DNA of 64,000 bases. Origin: Deinococcus sonorensis KR-87. GTDB lineage: Bacteria > Deinococcota > Deinococci > Deinococcales > Deinococcaceae. The notes beneath the pieces are model-generated. The model saw only the letters and a program-made list of their open reading frames with translations. It was not told the origin of the DNA and ran no database searches. Positions 25,817 to 36,304 of the stretch are shown piece after piece (the first letter of the stretch is position 1; every line of letters begins with the position of its first letter). A program made the position numbers and the translations under genes. Where the stretch lies: positions 186,001 through 250,000 of the forward strand of contig NZ_CP158297.1 in NCBI RefSeq assembly GCF_040256395.1, given 5' to 3'.

Positions 25817-27652
25817 GTGAAGGCGCTCGACCTGCTGGAAACCCTGCCGGTCATGCTGTGGACCGCACGGGCCGATGGGGTCTGGACCCACGTCAATCCA
25901 CGCTGGTCGGCGTACACCGGCCTTGACGGCCACACGCCCGGATTCGGGTTTGAGTCTGCCCTGCATCCGGACGACGTGGCGGCGACGGTGACGCGCTGGA
26001 CCGAGGCGGTCCAGACCGGCCGGCCCTACCGCGCCGAGTACCGCCTGAGGCGCTCCGACGGCCTGTACCGCTGGCACCTCACGCACGGCGTCCGCGCGCC
26101 TCAGCCGGACCACGACGTGGTCTGGACGGGGGCGTGCACCGACATCCACGATCAGAAGCTGGCCGAACACGAGGTCCTGGCAGCGCGGGAGGCGGCCGTA
26201 CGGGCGCTGGGTCTGGCCCTGGAAGCCCGGGATCAGGAAACCAAAGGGCACACCGACCGGGTCACCGCACTCGCCCTGCGCCTCGCCCAGGCCACGGGTC
26301 TGCAGCGGGACGACTGCGACACCCTGCGCCTGGGCGCGTACCTGCACGACATCGGGAAGATCACGGTGCCGGACCACATTCTGCTGAAGCCTGGCCGCCT
26401 GACCCCTGATGAACGCCTGGAGATGCAGGAGCACGTGGTTGCAGGCGCACGCTTCTCGGCCGCCCTGGGCTTTCTGGCCGCGGAGGTGCTGGAGGTGATC
26501 CACAGCCACCATGAGCGGTGGGACGGCAGCGGGTACCCGGCGGGTCTCGTCGGCAATCAGATTCCGCTGCTGGCCCGGATCTTCGCGCTGGCTGACGTGT
26601 ACGACGCGCTGATCAGCGAGCGCCCGTACAAACCGGCCTGGGCCGCTCAGGACGCGCTGGCGGAACTGTCGGCGCAGGCCGGCCGGCAGTTCGACCCGGA
26701 CCTCACCCGGCTGTTCGTTGAACTGATGACCCACCCGCAGCCGGAGGGTGACCCGCCCCGGCGCCCGCAGGAACAGGCGCGCCAGACGCACGTCCTGGAG
26801 GAGCACGTCCGGGCGCGGGCGCTGCACGAGGCGGAGGTCAGTGTCCTGATCACGGACGCCGAGCAGCGGCTGGTGTATGTCAACCCGGCGTTCAGCCGCG
26901 TCACCGGCTACGAACCGGCGGAGGTGCTGGGGCGCACTCCCCGCTTCCTCCAGGGGCCGGAGACGGACCTGGAGGACAAGCGGGCCCTGCGGGAGGCGAT
27001 CGCTGCCGGACGGCCGGTCCATCAGCTGATCCTGAACTACAGCCGGTCCGGTCAGAAACTGTGGTTCGAGATGCACCTCACGCCCCTGTTCGTGCAGGGC
27101 CAGCTCGCGTACTTCCTGGCGGTTCAGAACGACTGCAGCGACCGCATCGTGGAGCAGCAGCGGCTGGAATGGAATGCCACCCATGATAGCCTCACCGGGC
27201 TGCTGAACCGCGCCAGCCTCCAGCAGCCGCTGCTGACTGCGGGTCCATGCGCCCTGGTGTTCATCGACCTCGACAACCTCAAGGGCATCAACGACCGCCA
27301 CGGGCACGTGGCAGGTGATGAGGCGCTCCGGCAGGTGGCTCAGGCGCTGCGCTCCCGCGCTCCGGCCGGCAGTCAGATCTTCCGGCTGGGTGGGGACGAA
27401 TTCCTGGCGGTGGTGCCGGTGGAGACTGAGGCGGAGGCGACGCGCTGGATCGACCAGTTGCGGCTGGCCCTGACCAGCGTCGAAACCAGGGACGGCGGCC
27501 TCACGGGAAGCTTCGGGTGTGCCTTGTATCCGAGTGAAGGTCAGGACCTGTGGAAACTGATGGGCCTGGCGGATGAGCGGATGTACGTGGAGAAGCTCGA
27601 ACACAACAACCGCCGGGCCTCCACCCACCTGCGCGCCGGTGATCACCCGTGA
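25817..27652 (+). CDS. PAS / HD-GYP / LOV-like PAS / GGDEF signalling protein
   Basis: A 611-residue cytoplasmic protein with both synthesis and breakdown modules for cyclic di-GMP. Order: PAS (1-115), HD-GYP phosphodiesterase (about 125-300, HD177-178 and HHERWDGSGYP at 231-241, all key residues present), second PAS (330-445) and GGDEF cyclase (450-605, intact GGDEF at 525-529 in RLGGDEF). No RxxD inhibitory site precedes GGDEF. The second PAS is close to LOV photosensors (LGRTPRFLQGPETD), but the photoactive Cys of the NCRFLQ motif is replaced by Pro. GTG 25817 is the best start. No partner gene is adjacent. Confidence 0.9.
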   Translation: MKALDLLETLPVMLWTARADGVWTHVNPRWSAYTGLDGHTPGFGFESALHPDDVAATVTRWTEAVQTGRPYRAEYRLRRSDGLYRWHLTHGVRAPQPDHDVVWTGACTDIHDQKLAEHEVLAAREAAVRALGLALEARDQETKGHTDRVTALALRLAQATGLQRDDCDTLRLGAYLHDIGKITVPDHILLKPGRLTPDERLEMQEHVVAGARFSAALGFLAAEVLEVIHSHHERWDGSGYPAGLVGNQIPLLARIFALADVYDALISERPYKPAWAAQDALAELSAQAGRQFDPDLTRLFVELMTHPQPEGDPPRRPQEQARQTHVLEEHVRARALHEAEVSVLITDAEQRLVYVNPAFSRVTGYEPAEVLGRTPRFLQGPETDLEDKRALREAIAAGRPVHQLILNYSRSGQKLWFEMHLTPLFVQGQLAYFLAVQNDCSDRIVEQQRLEWNATHDSLTGLLNRASLQQPLLTAGPCALVFIDLDNLKGINDRHGHVAGDEALRQVAQALRSRAPAGSQIFRLGGDEFLAVVPVETEAEATRWIDQLRLALTSVETRDGGLTGSFGCALYPSEGQDLWKLMGLADERMYVEKLEHNNRRASTHLRAGDHP

Positions 27653-28185
27653 GTGAAGGACGAACCGGTCCGGGCGGCGGAGCCCGGAGCCGTTTCCCTG
27701 CCGGAGCCATCACGTCATAAAGGAACGGCACCCGCGTCGGAGAAACGGAAGTTGCCGACGACGCTGACATGAACCCAACCACGGGGCAACCGGAGCCCAG
27801 CACTCGTACGGTGGGTGTTCGGGGCAGGCTGGAGACACACTTGCACGATCCAGGCATCCGCTTCTGCCGGACGATGGTTCAGGGTCAAGCGCAGTGGTGG
27901 TCCGCCGAATCCCATGAACGGTGTGCGGCCCGCACCGGACGTGCGCCCGTGCTGACCGGCGGAGTGACCGAGCTGAACGGATGATCTTGATCGACTGCCG
28001 CTGGCTGAGAGCGCAGAGCCAGCGCGTCTTCACCTTCCGAAGAAGCCATGCAGACGATCCACCGTCCCCCTCGGGCCCACCGGCTTCAGCGGGTCTGTTC
28101 ATCACTTGCCGAGCAAGGCCGCTGGGCCAGTCCGTGCGGACCCTCCGGGGCGAAAGTCGCATGACCTGGAACGGACAGCGTTGCG
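27653..28185. other. Gene-poor stretch
   Basis: No convincing gene. Open frames on both strands lack ribosome sites and have unusual Arg/Pro/Ser-rich composition. This could be remains of an old gene; no transposase motif was recognised. Confidence 0.4.
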
Positions 28186-28261
28186 ACCGGCGGCCCCTCA
28201 AGGCCGCCGGTCGGAGAACGTTGAAGGGAGGGGCCGCCGATTGGCAGCTCCTCCCTTCAAC
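28186..28261 (-). terminator. Tandem hairpins ending the PQQ-dehydrogenase operon
   Basis: Two perfect stems lie side by side: ACCGGCGGCC/GGCCGCCGGT (28186-28211, 10 bp) and GTTGAAGGGAGG/CCTCCCTTCAAC (28220-28261, 12 bp). The second is 11 bases after the stop of the minus-strand gene at 28272. The loop of the larger stem contains GGCCGCC, which could also pair with the smaller stem, giving alternative folds. Confidence 0.65.
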
Positions 28262-28271
28262 GGGCCGGGCT

Positions 28272-28916
28272 TCAGCGGTAGTGGGTGAGGTCCACCGGCA
28301 CCACGTACGACTTGCCGGTGGCGTCGCTCAACGACACGGTGCCGCGCCCGGCCGTCAGGCCGGACGGCACCTGGAAGACGTAGGTGACGGTGCCCACGAA
28401 CCGGACGCCGATCTCCCCTACGGTTTTCGGATACTGGGACACCGAGACGCCGGACCGCTCGGTCCGGACCGGCTTAAGTGTCTGGCTGCCCAGCTTGAGG
28501 CTGGCGGGCGTGAATCCCGCCAGAAACTTCTGGTCGGACGGCGTGGCGCCGTGGGCGAACACCATGATGCCGATCTGCCCGTTCTCCAGGCCCGCACGCT
28601 GGCGCGCCACTGCCGGTGTGATCGGATCTTCGCCCAGCACGCTGATGAACGCCTGGTAGCGGGTGCGTTCGTAGGGCGTGGTGATGGTCACCGCGTCCAC
28701 CGCCCCGTTCTTGGCTTCCAGCTTCAGGGTGTCCTGCACCGCGTACAGGGTGTAGGCGCGCAGCGGGTACCCCGCCTCTCGCTGACTGGCCAGCTGGGTG
28801 CCTTCGGTGGCGGCCTGGCTCAGCTGCGCCGCGGTCGGCGCCGAAATCAGGGCCAGCGCGCCGGAGCTGAAGAGCAGCGCGGCACCCGCGCACCGGGCCA
28901 GGGAGCGTCGCTTCAC
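28272..28916 (-). CDS. Exported protein of unknown function, partner of the PQQ dehydrogenase
   Basis: A 214-residue protein with an N-terminal signal peptide (CAGAALLFSSGALALISAPTAAQ). The mature part is mixed alpha/beta with no cysteines and ends in a beta-rich segment (VRFVGTVTYVFQVPSGL, SLSDATGKSYVVPVDL). I recognise no family. The GTG start at 28916 lies one base after the dehydrogenase stop, with GGAAG inside the upstream gene, so the two are co-translated. It may be an accessory or electron-transfer partner, but nothing in the sequence shows this. Confidence 0.65.
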   Translation of the reverse strand: MKRRSLARCAGAALLFSSGALALISAPTAAQLSQAATEGTQLASQREAGYPLRAYTLYAVQDTLKLEAKNGAVDAVTITTPYERTRYQAFISVLGEDPITPAVARQRAGLENGQIGIMVFAHGATPSDQKFLAGFTPASLKLGSQTLKPVRTERSGVSVSQYPKTVGEIGVRFVGTVTYVFQVPSGLTAGRGTVSLSDATGKSYVVPVDLTHYR

Positions 28917-28917
28917 G

Positions 28918-30987
<2,070 letters not shown>

Positions 30988-31349
30988 CGGTGCTCACCCT
31001 TTCGTGGTTCAGGTCTGGTGGCTTGTCCACCACACCCTGGTTGTGAAAACACTTCCATTTGATACCTTTTCGCCCCAGACGTAGCGCTCTCTGAATGCTC
31101 GCTCAATCCATAAAAACCGAGTGGATGACTTCAGTATGGTGCGGCGAAGTGCAGTGGCGCCGTGAGGGCTGGAGCCGCCGCGTGCCGCTGCCCTCCTGCA
31201 AACGTCAACTGGACACGCGCGGAGGAGGGACCGGACCGCCGCGATGAGGCGAACCGGAGCGGGACCGCTCGGCGATCGTCATGCCGCGTTCATCGGCAGC
31301 GTCGCCCGCTCCAGGGGCCCGTGGGCCGGTCCCAGCCGGTCCCAGCCGG
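30988..31349. other. Upstream region of the PQQ-dehydrogenase operon
   Basis: This 362-bp gap should hold the minus-strand promoter for the dehydrogenase. A/T-rich segments lie near 31040-31130. GTGTTTTCACAA (minus strand, about 31036-31047) could be half of an operator. A short tandem repeat of CCGGTCCCAG (about 31326-31350) reaches the end of the neighbouring LacI-like gene. No confident -35/-10 pair could be assigned. Confidence 0.4.
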
Positions 31350-32408
31350 TCAGTCTGACCGGGACGCTTCACCCGGGAACAGCTGCGGGGCGGTTCTGCC
31401 GCTGCTGGACCGCACGATCAGGATGGGCTCAAGGACAAAGTGCCGGGGTGTTCTTGACAGGTCCCGCTGGGCAATGTGCCTGAGCAACTCATCCAGGCAC
31501 TTCTTGCCGACCAGATCGAAATCCTGCAGCACACTGGTCAGCGCTGGCTCGTAAAAGGCGGACTCGGGCGTGCTGTCGAACCCCACCACCGAGACCTCCT
31601 GCGGCACCCGTCGCCCCTGCTGCCGCAGGGCCTGCAGCACCCCGAGCGCCATCTGATCGTTGCCGGCCAGGACCGCGGTGAACAGTTCGCCCGCCTGCAT
31701 GGCGCATTGAGCGGCATTGAAGCCCCCAGCCGAGGTCCAGTCGCCGCGGTACAGCGGCAGCGCCTCCAGCCCGCACTGCTGCAGCGCCTGCAGGTACCCC
31801 TGATGCCGCAGCTCCGCGTCGATCCACAGCGAGGGACCACCGATATGCAGAATGCGCCGGTGCCCCAGGTCGATCAGGTGCCGGGTCGCGGCCGCGCTGC
31901 CTTCCTGATGGTCAATGCTCACGGTGGTGGCCGGGACGTCGGTGGTCGCGTTGACCAGGACCACCGGGAAGGTCATGTCGAGGTGCTGCACCAGCTCCGC
32001 CGTGTGAAACGGGATCACCAGGATCAGCCCACAGATCTCGAGCTGACCGAGCTGCCGGATCGACTGAACGATGTCGGGGACGGCGAGTTCACTCTGGGTC
32101 GAGACGATCACCTCGTATCCCCTGGCCCGTGCCCGCTGCTGGACGGCCTGCACGATGTTCGCCGGACCGTACTGATGCATGCCGTAGACCAGCATGCCGA
32201 GCCGCCGTGACGGAGAGGTGGGCATGTTCTGGGTCCGGAGGCCCAGGCTGGGGGTGGGCGCTGGCGTGCGGGGCGCCTCCGCCAGCGGCTGGGCCGTCAC
32301 CTCAGCGCCCGCGTCGTTTCCAGCGACAGGTGCGGCCGGGCGACTGGACGTCCTGTGGGGTCGCCCGGACCTGCCGGGCGCCGCGTCCTGTGTGCTGTCC
32401 TGAGTCAC
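31350..32408 (-). CDS. LacI-type sugar-sensing protein lacking a visible DNA-binding domain
   Basis: A 352-residue protein whose residues from about 68 to 345 form a complete LacI-family effector domain (RRLGMLVYGMHQYGPANIVQ, GSAAATRHLIDLGHRRILHIGGP, AGNDQMALGVLQALRQQGRRVPQEVSVVGFD). The usual helix-turn-helix and hinge helix are absent. Instead the first 65 residues are a disordered Pro/Ala/Thr/Arg-rich stretch, with only LGLRTQN reminiscent of a LacI hinge. No HTH was found in other frames upstream. GTG 32408 has AAGGGAAG in front; an ATG just before the effector domain is an alternative. There is no signal peptide, so it is not a normal binding protein. It ends the YtfQ-like transporter cluster and may sense the transported sugar. 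Confidence 0.75.
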   Translation of the reverse strand: MTQDSTQDAAPGRSGRPHRTSSRPAAPVAGNDAGAEVTAQPLAEAPRTPAPTPSLGLRTQNMPTSPSRRLGMLVYGMHQYGPANIVQAVQQRARARGYEVIVSTQSELAVPDIVQSIRQLGQLEICGLILVIPFHTAELVQHLDMTFPVVLVNATTDVPATTVSIDHQEGSAAATRHLIDLGHRRILHIGGPSLWIDAELRHQGYLQALQQCGLEALPLYRGDWTSAGGFNAAQCAMQAGELFTAVLAGNDQMALGVLQALRQQGRRVPQEVSVVGFDSTPESAFYEPALTSVLQDFDLVGKKCLDELLRHIAQRDLSRTPRHFVLEPILIVRSSSGRTAPQLFPGEASRSD

Positions 32409-32684
32409 TCGCTCTTCCCTTCTCAGGCCGGTGTGCCCGCTGCACCGTGCAGTGATGGCCTGTTGATCTGCCGGTTCGCCGCTCGACCGGTTGAGCCGGC
32501 GCTCCTCATCGCCCTGAGGTTGCTCACCCTTCGTCTCGCTCCAGTGGACACGTGCATGGCGGACGGCGGGGTCAGGCGGCGGGCCGGAGCACGCCGCCGG
32601 CATGGGGGGTGCCGCGGCATCCCGCACCGCGTCAGCGTCCGGGGGTGGGGTACTCCGGCCCGCCGGCGGTCTGCGGCAGGAGGC

Positions 32685-33665
32685 TCACCGGGTGCGGCGT
32701 GCGGAGCGGGATTGCAGCAGCACCACCACCAGCAGGAACACCCCCCGGATCACGTTCTGCCAGAAGACGTCGATGCTGATCACGCCCTTGCCGTTCTCGA
32801 AGTTCAGCACGTTGAACACCAGGCCCAACAGGGTCACGCCGACCAGGGTGCCGAGCAGCGAGCCGCGCCCCCCGCTCAGCAGGGTCCCGCCCACCACCAC
32901 GCCGGCGATCGCGGTGAGTTCCCACCCCACCCCCTCGGTGGGCTGTCCCGCGCCGAACTGGGCGGCGAGGATCACGCCCGCGAGGCCGGCGAGCAGCCCG
33001 GACAGGGCGTACACGCCCAGCTTGGTGCGGTCGACCTGCAGGCCCATCAGGCGGGCGGCGTCCTCGTTGTCACCCACCGACAGGGCCGTGCGTCCAAAGC
33101 GGGTCGCCCGCAGCAGCGGCACGCAGACCAGCAGGGCCAGCAGCAGCACCACGAGCGGCACCGGCAGACCGAACACATCACCCTGACCCAGCTGAGCGAA
33201 CTGGCCGGTGCTGTCCACCGACACGGCCGCCTGATTGGACGCGAGTTGCGCCACACCGCGGGCACCCAGGAAGGTGCCGAGGGTGATGATGAACGGTTCG
33301 ATCCGGAGCCGCGTGATCAGCAGGCCGTTGACCAGGCCCACCGCCAGGCCCCCCAGCAGGCCCGCCAGCAGCCCGGCGACCGCGCCGTGTGGACTGGCGA
33401 GCGCCGCAAGCACGCTGCCCATGGCCGCGGTGCTGCCCACGGACAGGTCGATGCCGCCGGTGACGATCACGAAGGTCATGCCGATGCCGATCAGCAGGAA
33501 CATCGAGTTGTACCGAAAGAAGCTGCCCGCGTTGTACAGGCTGAAAAAGCCGTCGTAGCGCACGGCGGCGAAGACGACAAGCGCGATCAGGGCGATCAGC
33601 GCGCCCTGGCCGCGGAACAGGTGAAGAGGATTCGGGCGGACGGACGGGGTGGGTAGGGCAGTCAT
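32685..33665 (-). CDS. Sugar ABC permease, YjfF/RbsC type
   Basis: A 326-residue permease with eight to ten helices of the CUT2 (ribose/galactose) class. The family motif is GMTFVIVTGGIDLSVGS, and the coupling region is near EDAARLMGLQVDRTKLGVYALSGLLAGLAGV. It begins one base after the previous permease stops. It is the fourth gene of a BP-ATPase-permease-permease series, the order of E. coli ytfQ-ytfR-ytfT-yjfF, so it is named by analogy as the YjfF-like subunit. No ribosome-site anomaly. A gap of 276 bp separates it from the LacI-type gene. Confidence 0.88.
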   Translation of the reverse strand: MTALPTPSVRPNPLHLFRGQGALIALIALVVFAAVRYDGFFSLYNAGSFFRYNSMFLLIGIGMTFVIVTGGIDLSVGSTAAMGSVLAALASPHGAVAGLLAGLLGGLAVGLVNGLLITRLRIEPFIITLGTFLGARGVAQLASNQAAVSVDSTGQFAQLGQGDVFGLPVPLVVLLLALLVCVPLLRATRFGRTALSVGDNEDAARLMGLQVDRTKLGVYALSGLLAGLAGVILAAQFGAGQPTEGVGWELTAIAGVVVGGTLLSGGRGSLLGTLVGVTLLGLVFNVLNFENGKGVISIDVFWQNVIRGVFLLVVVLLQSRSARRTR

Positions 33666-33666
33666 C

Positions 33667-34635
33667 TCAGCGCCTCCGGTATTGCAGGGCGACGGCCACA
33701 ATGATCACGGCGGCCTTGATCACGATGGCCGCGGCGTCGGGCACGCCCTTGACGAGCAGGGTGTAGCGCAGCAGCTGGATGAACAGCGCGCCGATCAGCG
33801 TGCCGACCATCGTCACGCGGCCGCCGTTCAGCGCCGTGCCGCCGACCGCGACGGCCGCGATGGCGTCCAGTTCCATGTTCTGGCCGACCAGGTTGCTGTC
33901 GGAGCTGGTGTTGATGGCGATCACGATCAATCCCGCCAGGCCAGCCAGCAGGCCGGAGATGACGTACACCAGCATGCGGATGCGGTCCACTGGAACGCCG
34001 GAGAGCCGCGCGGCTTCGGGGTTGCCGCCGACCGCGATGACGTACCGGCCGAACAGGGTGCGCGTCAGGACGAACACCGCGGCAGCCAGCAGCACCAGCA
34101 TGATCAGCACCTGGACGCTGATGCCCAGCACGCGGGCGCTTCCGAGCGCCGTGAAGCTCGCCTGGGTGAAATTGATCAGCTGGCCGCCACTGATCACCTG
34201 CGCGATGCCGCGTCCGGCGATGAACAGCACCAGCGTGGCGATGATCGGCTGCACGGCGAAGCGCGTCACGAGCAGCCCGTTGAAGGCGCCCAGCAGCCCG
34301 GTGGCCAGCACCGGCAGCACGAACGCCAGCGGGGTCCCGATGCTGGGCGCCAGGGCGGGGTTGAGGAACAGCAGCGGGGCGATCGCACCGCTGATCGCCA
34401 TCAGCGAGCCGACCGACAGGTCGATGCCGCGGGTGGCGATCACGAAGGTCATGCCGATGCCCACGATCACGATGGTGGCCGTCTGGGTGAGGTTGATGTT
34501 CAGGGTCGCCAGCGTCAGGAACCGCGGAGTGGTCACGACATTGAAGACGATCAGCGCCAGGAGCGCCAGCAGGGCGGCGTGGCGGTGCAGCGGGAAGGGC
34601 GCCCGCGGACGCAGCGGCGCAGCAATATTGGTCAT
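33667..34635 (-). CDS. Sugar ABC permease, YtfT/RbsC type
   Basis: A 322-residue CUT2 permease. The conserved IATRGIDLSVGSLMAISGAI, NGLLVTRFAVQPIIATLV and NPEAARLSGVPVDRIRMLVYVISGLLAG segments are present. Its ATG (34635) shares one base with the ATPase stop (TGATG), showing tight coupling. It would pair with the following YjfF-like subunit to form the heterodimeric channel of a galactofuranose-type importer. Confidence 0.88.
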   Translation of the reverse strand: MTNIAAPLRPRAPFPLHRHAALLALLALIVFNVVTTPRFLTLATLNINLTQTATIVIVGIGMTFVIATRGIDLSVGSLMAISGAIAPLLFLNPALAPSIGTPLAFVLPVLATGLLGAFNGLLVTRFAVQPIIATLVLFIAGRGIAQVISGGQLINFTQASFTALGSARVLGISVQVLIMLVLLAAAVFVLTRTLFGRYVIAVGGNPEAARLSGVPVDRIRMLVYVISGLLAGLAGLIVIAINTSSDSNLVGQNMELDAIAAVAVGGTALNGGRVTMVGTLIGALFIQLLRYTLLVKGVPDAAAIVIKAAVIIVAVALQYRRR

Positions 34636-36212
34636 CACGAGACGCTCCCATAGGTGGTGTCGCCCGGGAGGTGCGCGGCGGTGTCGCTGCCGTGCGCCAT
34701 GGCGCCGAGCAGCGCTTCCTCACTCAGCTCCCCCTGCGCCAGGGTGCGGACCGACTCGCCGTCCCGCAGCACCGTGACGCGGTGGCAGCCTTCCAGCAGC
34801 TCCTCGAGGTCGCTGCTGATCATCAGCACACCCAGGCCGTCCGCGGCCAGTTCGCTGATCAGCGACTGAATTTCCGCCTTGGCGCCCACGTCGATGCCGC
34901 GGGTGGGTTCGTCGAGGATCAGTAACTCCGGGGAGGTGCACAGCCAGCGGGCCAGCAGCACCTTCTGCTGATTGCCGCCCGACAGTTCCCGGATCGGCTG
35001 GTCCGGTCCGGCGCAGCGGACGTTGAGCCGGCGGATGAAGGTGTCGACCACCCGGCGTTGTTCGGCGCGGTTGACCACGCCGGCTTTCGTCAGGTGTGGC
35101 AGCAGCGCCAGCGTGAGGTTCTCGCGCACGGACCACTCGGGAATGATGCCGTCATGTTTCCGGTCCTCGCCGCAGAAGGCGAGCCCGTCTCTGATCGCGT
35201 CCTGCGGGGACTTCCAGCTCACCGCCTGACCGTTCAACCGCACCTCGCCGCTCCCCGGCTCCGCGCCGAAGATGGCCCGCGCGGTTTCGCTGCGCCCGCT
35301 GCCCAGCAGCCCGGCCAGACCCATCACCTCGCCTTCCCGGACGCTCAGGCTCACCCCCTGCAGGTGCGGGGGGCGGCGCAGGTCCTGGATCTCCAGAAGC
35401 GGCTGCCCGGCGGTCCCGTCCGCGTCGGTCCGCTGAAAGCCGGTCTGGCCCTGCTGCATCAGCTCCTGTTCCGCGCGGCCAAGCATGACCGAGACCAGCC
35501 GCAATTTGCTCAGCTCGGAGAGCGGTCCCTGGTGCACGGTGCGCCCGTCGCGCATCACGGTGATGTGGCTGCACACGGCGTACAGCTCGTCGAGGCGGTG
35601 CGACACGAAGATCACGGCCACCCCGCGCGCCTGCAGCTGCCGGATCACCCCGAAGAGCCGCTCGACCTCCTGATCATCCAGGCTGCTGGTCGGCTCATCC
35701 ATGACGACCAGCCGGGCGTCCAGCGCCAGCGCGCGCGCGATGGCGACCATCTGCTGGACCGCCAGACTGAACTCCGCCAGCGGGCGCCTGACGTCGAGCT
35801 CCAGGCCCATGCCGCCCAGCACCTCCCGGGCGCGCCGCTCCATGCCGGAGCGGTCAATGAAGCCGAACCGTCTGGGCTCATGGCCCAGCATGACGTTCTC
35901 AGCGACCGTCTGCAGCCGCACCAGGTTCACCTCCTGATAGATGGTCGCGATGCCGGCGCGCTGCGCCTGGGGAGGAGAGGTGAAATTCACGTCCTCGCCC
36001 GCAAACTGGATCTGCCCGGCGTCGCGCCGGTACACGCCGGTCAGCACCTTCAGCAGCGTGGATTTGCCCGCGCCGTTCTGGCCGATCAGCGCGTGGACTT
36101 CGCCAGGGCCGACACGCAGTTCCGTGTCCTTGAGGGCGTGCACGCCCGCGAAGGCTTTACTGACGTGGCTCATGTGCAACAGGGGGGGCGGGTCAGCGGT
36201 GGGCTGGTTCAT
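34635..36212 (-). CDS. Sugar ABC ATP-binding protein with two ATPase domains (YtfR/RbsA type)
   Basis: A 525-residue CUT2 ATPase. The first domain has Walker A GQNGAGKST (about 45), signature-like FSLAVQQMVAIARAL and Walker B RLVVMDEPTSSLD. The second has a degenerate Walker A (GLLGSGRSE), a canonical LSGGNQQKVLLARWL signature and LLILDEPTRGIDVG. This asymmetry is normal for RbsA/MglA/YtfR. Start: ATG 36212 with GAGGTG upstream. It energises import by the two downstream permeases. Confidence 0.92.
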   Translation of the reverse strand: MNQPTADPPPLLHMSHVSKAFAGVHALKDTELRVGPGEVHALIGQNGAGKSTLLKVLTGVYRRDAGQIQFAGEDVNFTSPPQAQRAGIATIYQEVNLVRLQTVAENVMLGHEPRRFGFIDRSGMERRAREVLGGMGLELDVRRPLAEFSLAVQQMVAIARALALDARLVVMDEPTSSLDDQEVERLFGVIRQLQARGVAVIFVSHRLDELYAVCSHITVMRDGRTVHQGPLSELSKLRLVSVMLGRAEQELMQQGQTGFQRTDADGTAGQPLLEIQDLRRPPHLQGVSLSVREGEVMGLAGLLGSGRSETARAIFGAEPGSGEVRLNGQAVSWKSPQDAIRDGLAFCGEDRKHDGIIPEWSVRENLTLALLPHLTKAGVVNRAEQRRVVDTFIRRLNVRCAGPDQPIRELSGGNQQKVLLARWLCTSPELLILDEPTRGIDVGAKAEIQSLISELAADGLGVLMISSDLEELLEGCHRVTVLRDGESVRTLAQGELSEEALLGAMAHGSDTAAHLPGDTTYGSVS

Positions 36213-36304
36213 GACACCTCGGTGGCCGGTGGGGCGAAATGGGGAACGGTCGAGGGCGGCGGAGCCGGTTGGCCCCGTCGCCCGCGCCTTGCTGATTCCG
36301 GACC

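Noticed and set aside
27710..28201. Minus-strand frame suspected to be a transposase remnant
   Set aside because: A short basic stretch looked transposase-like, but no DDE motif, terminal repeats or target duplication could be seen.
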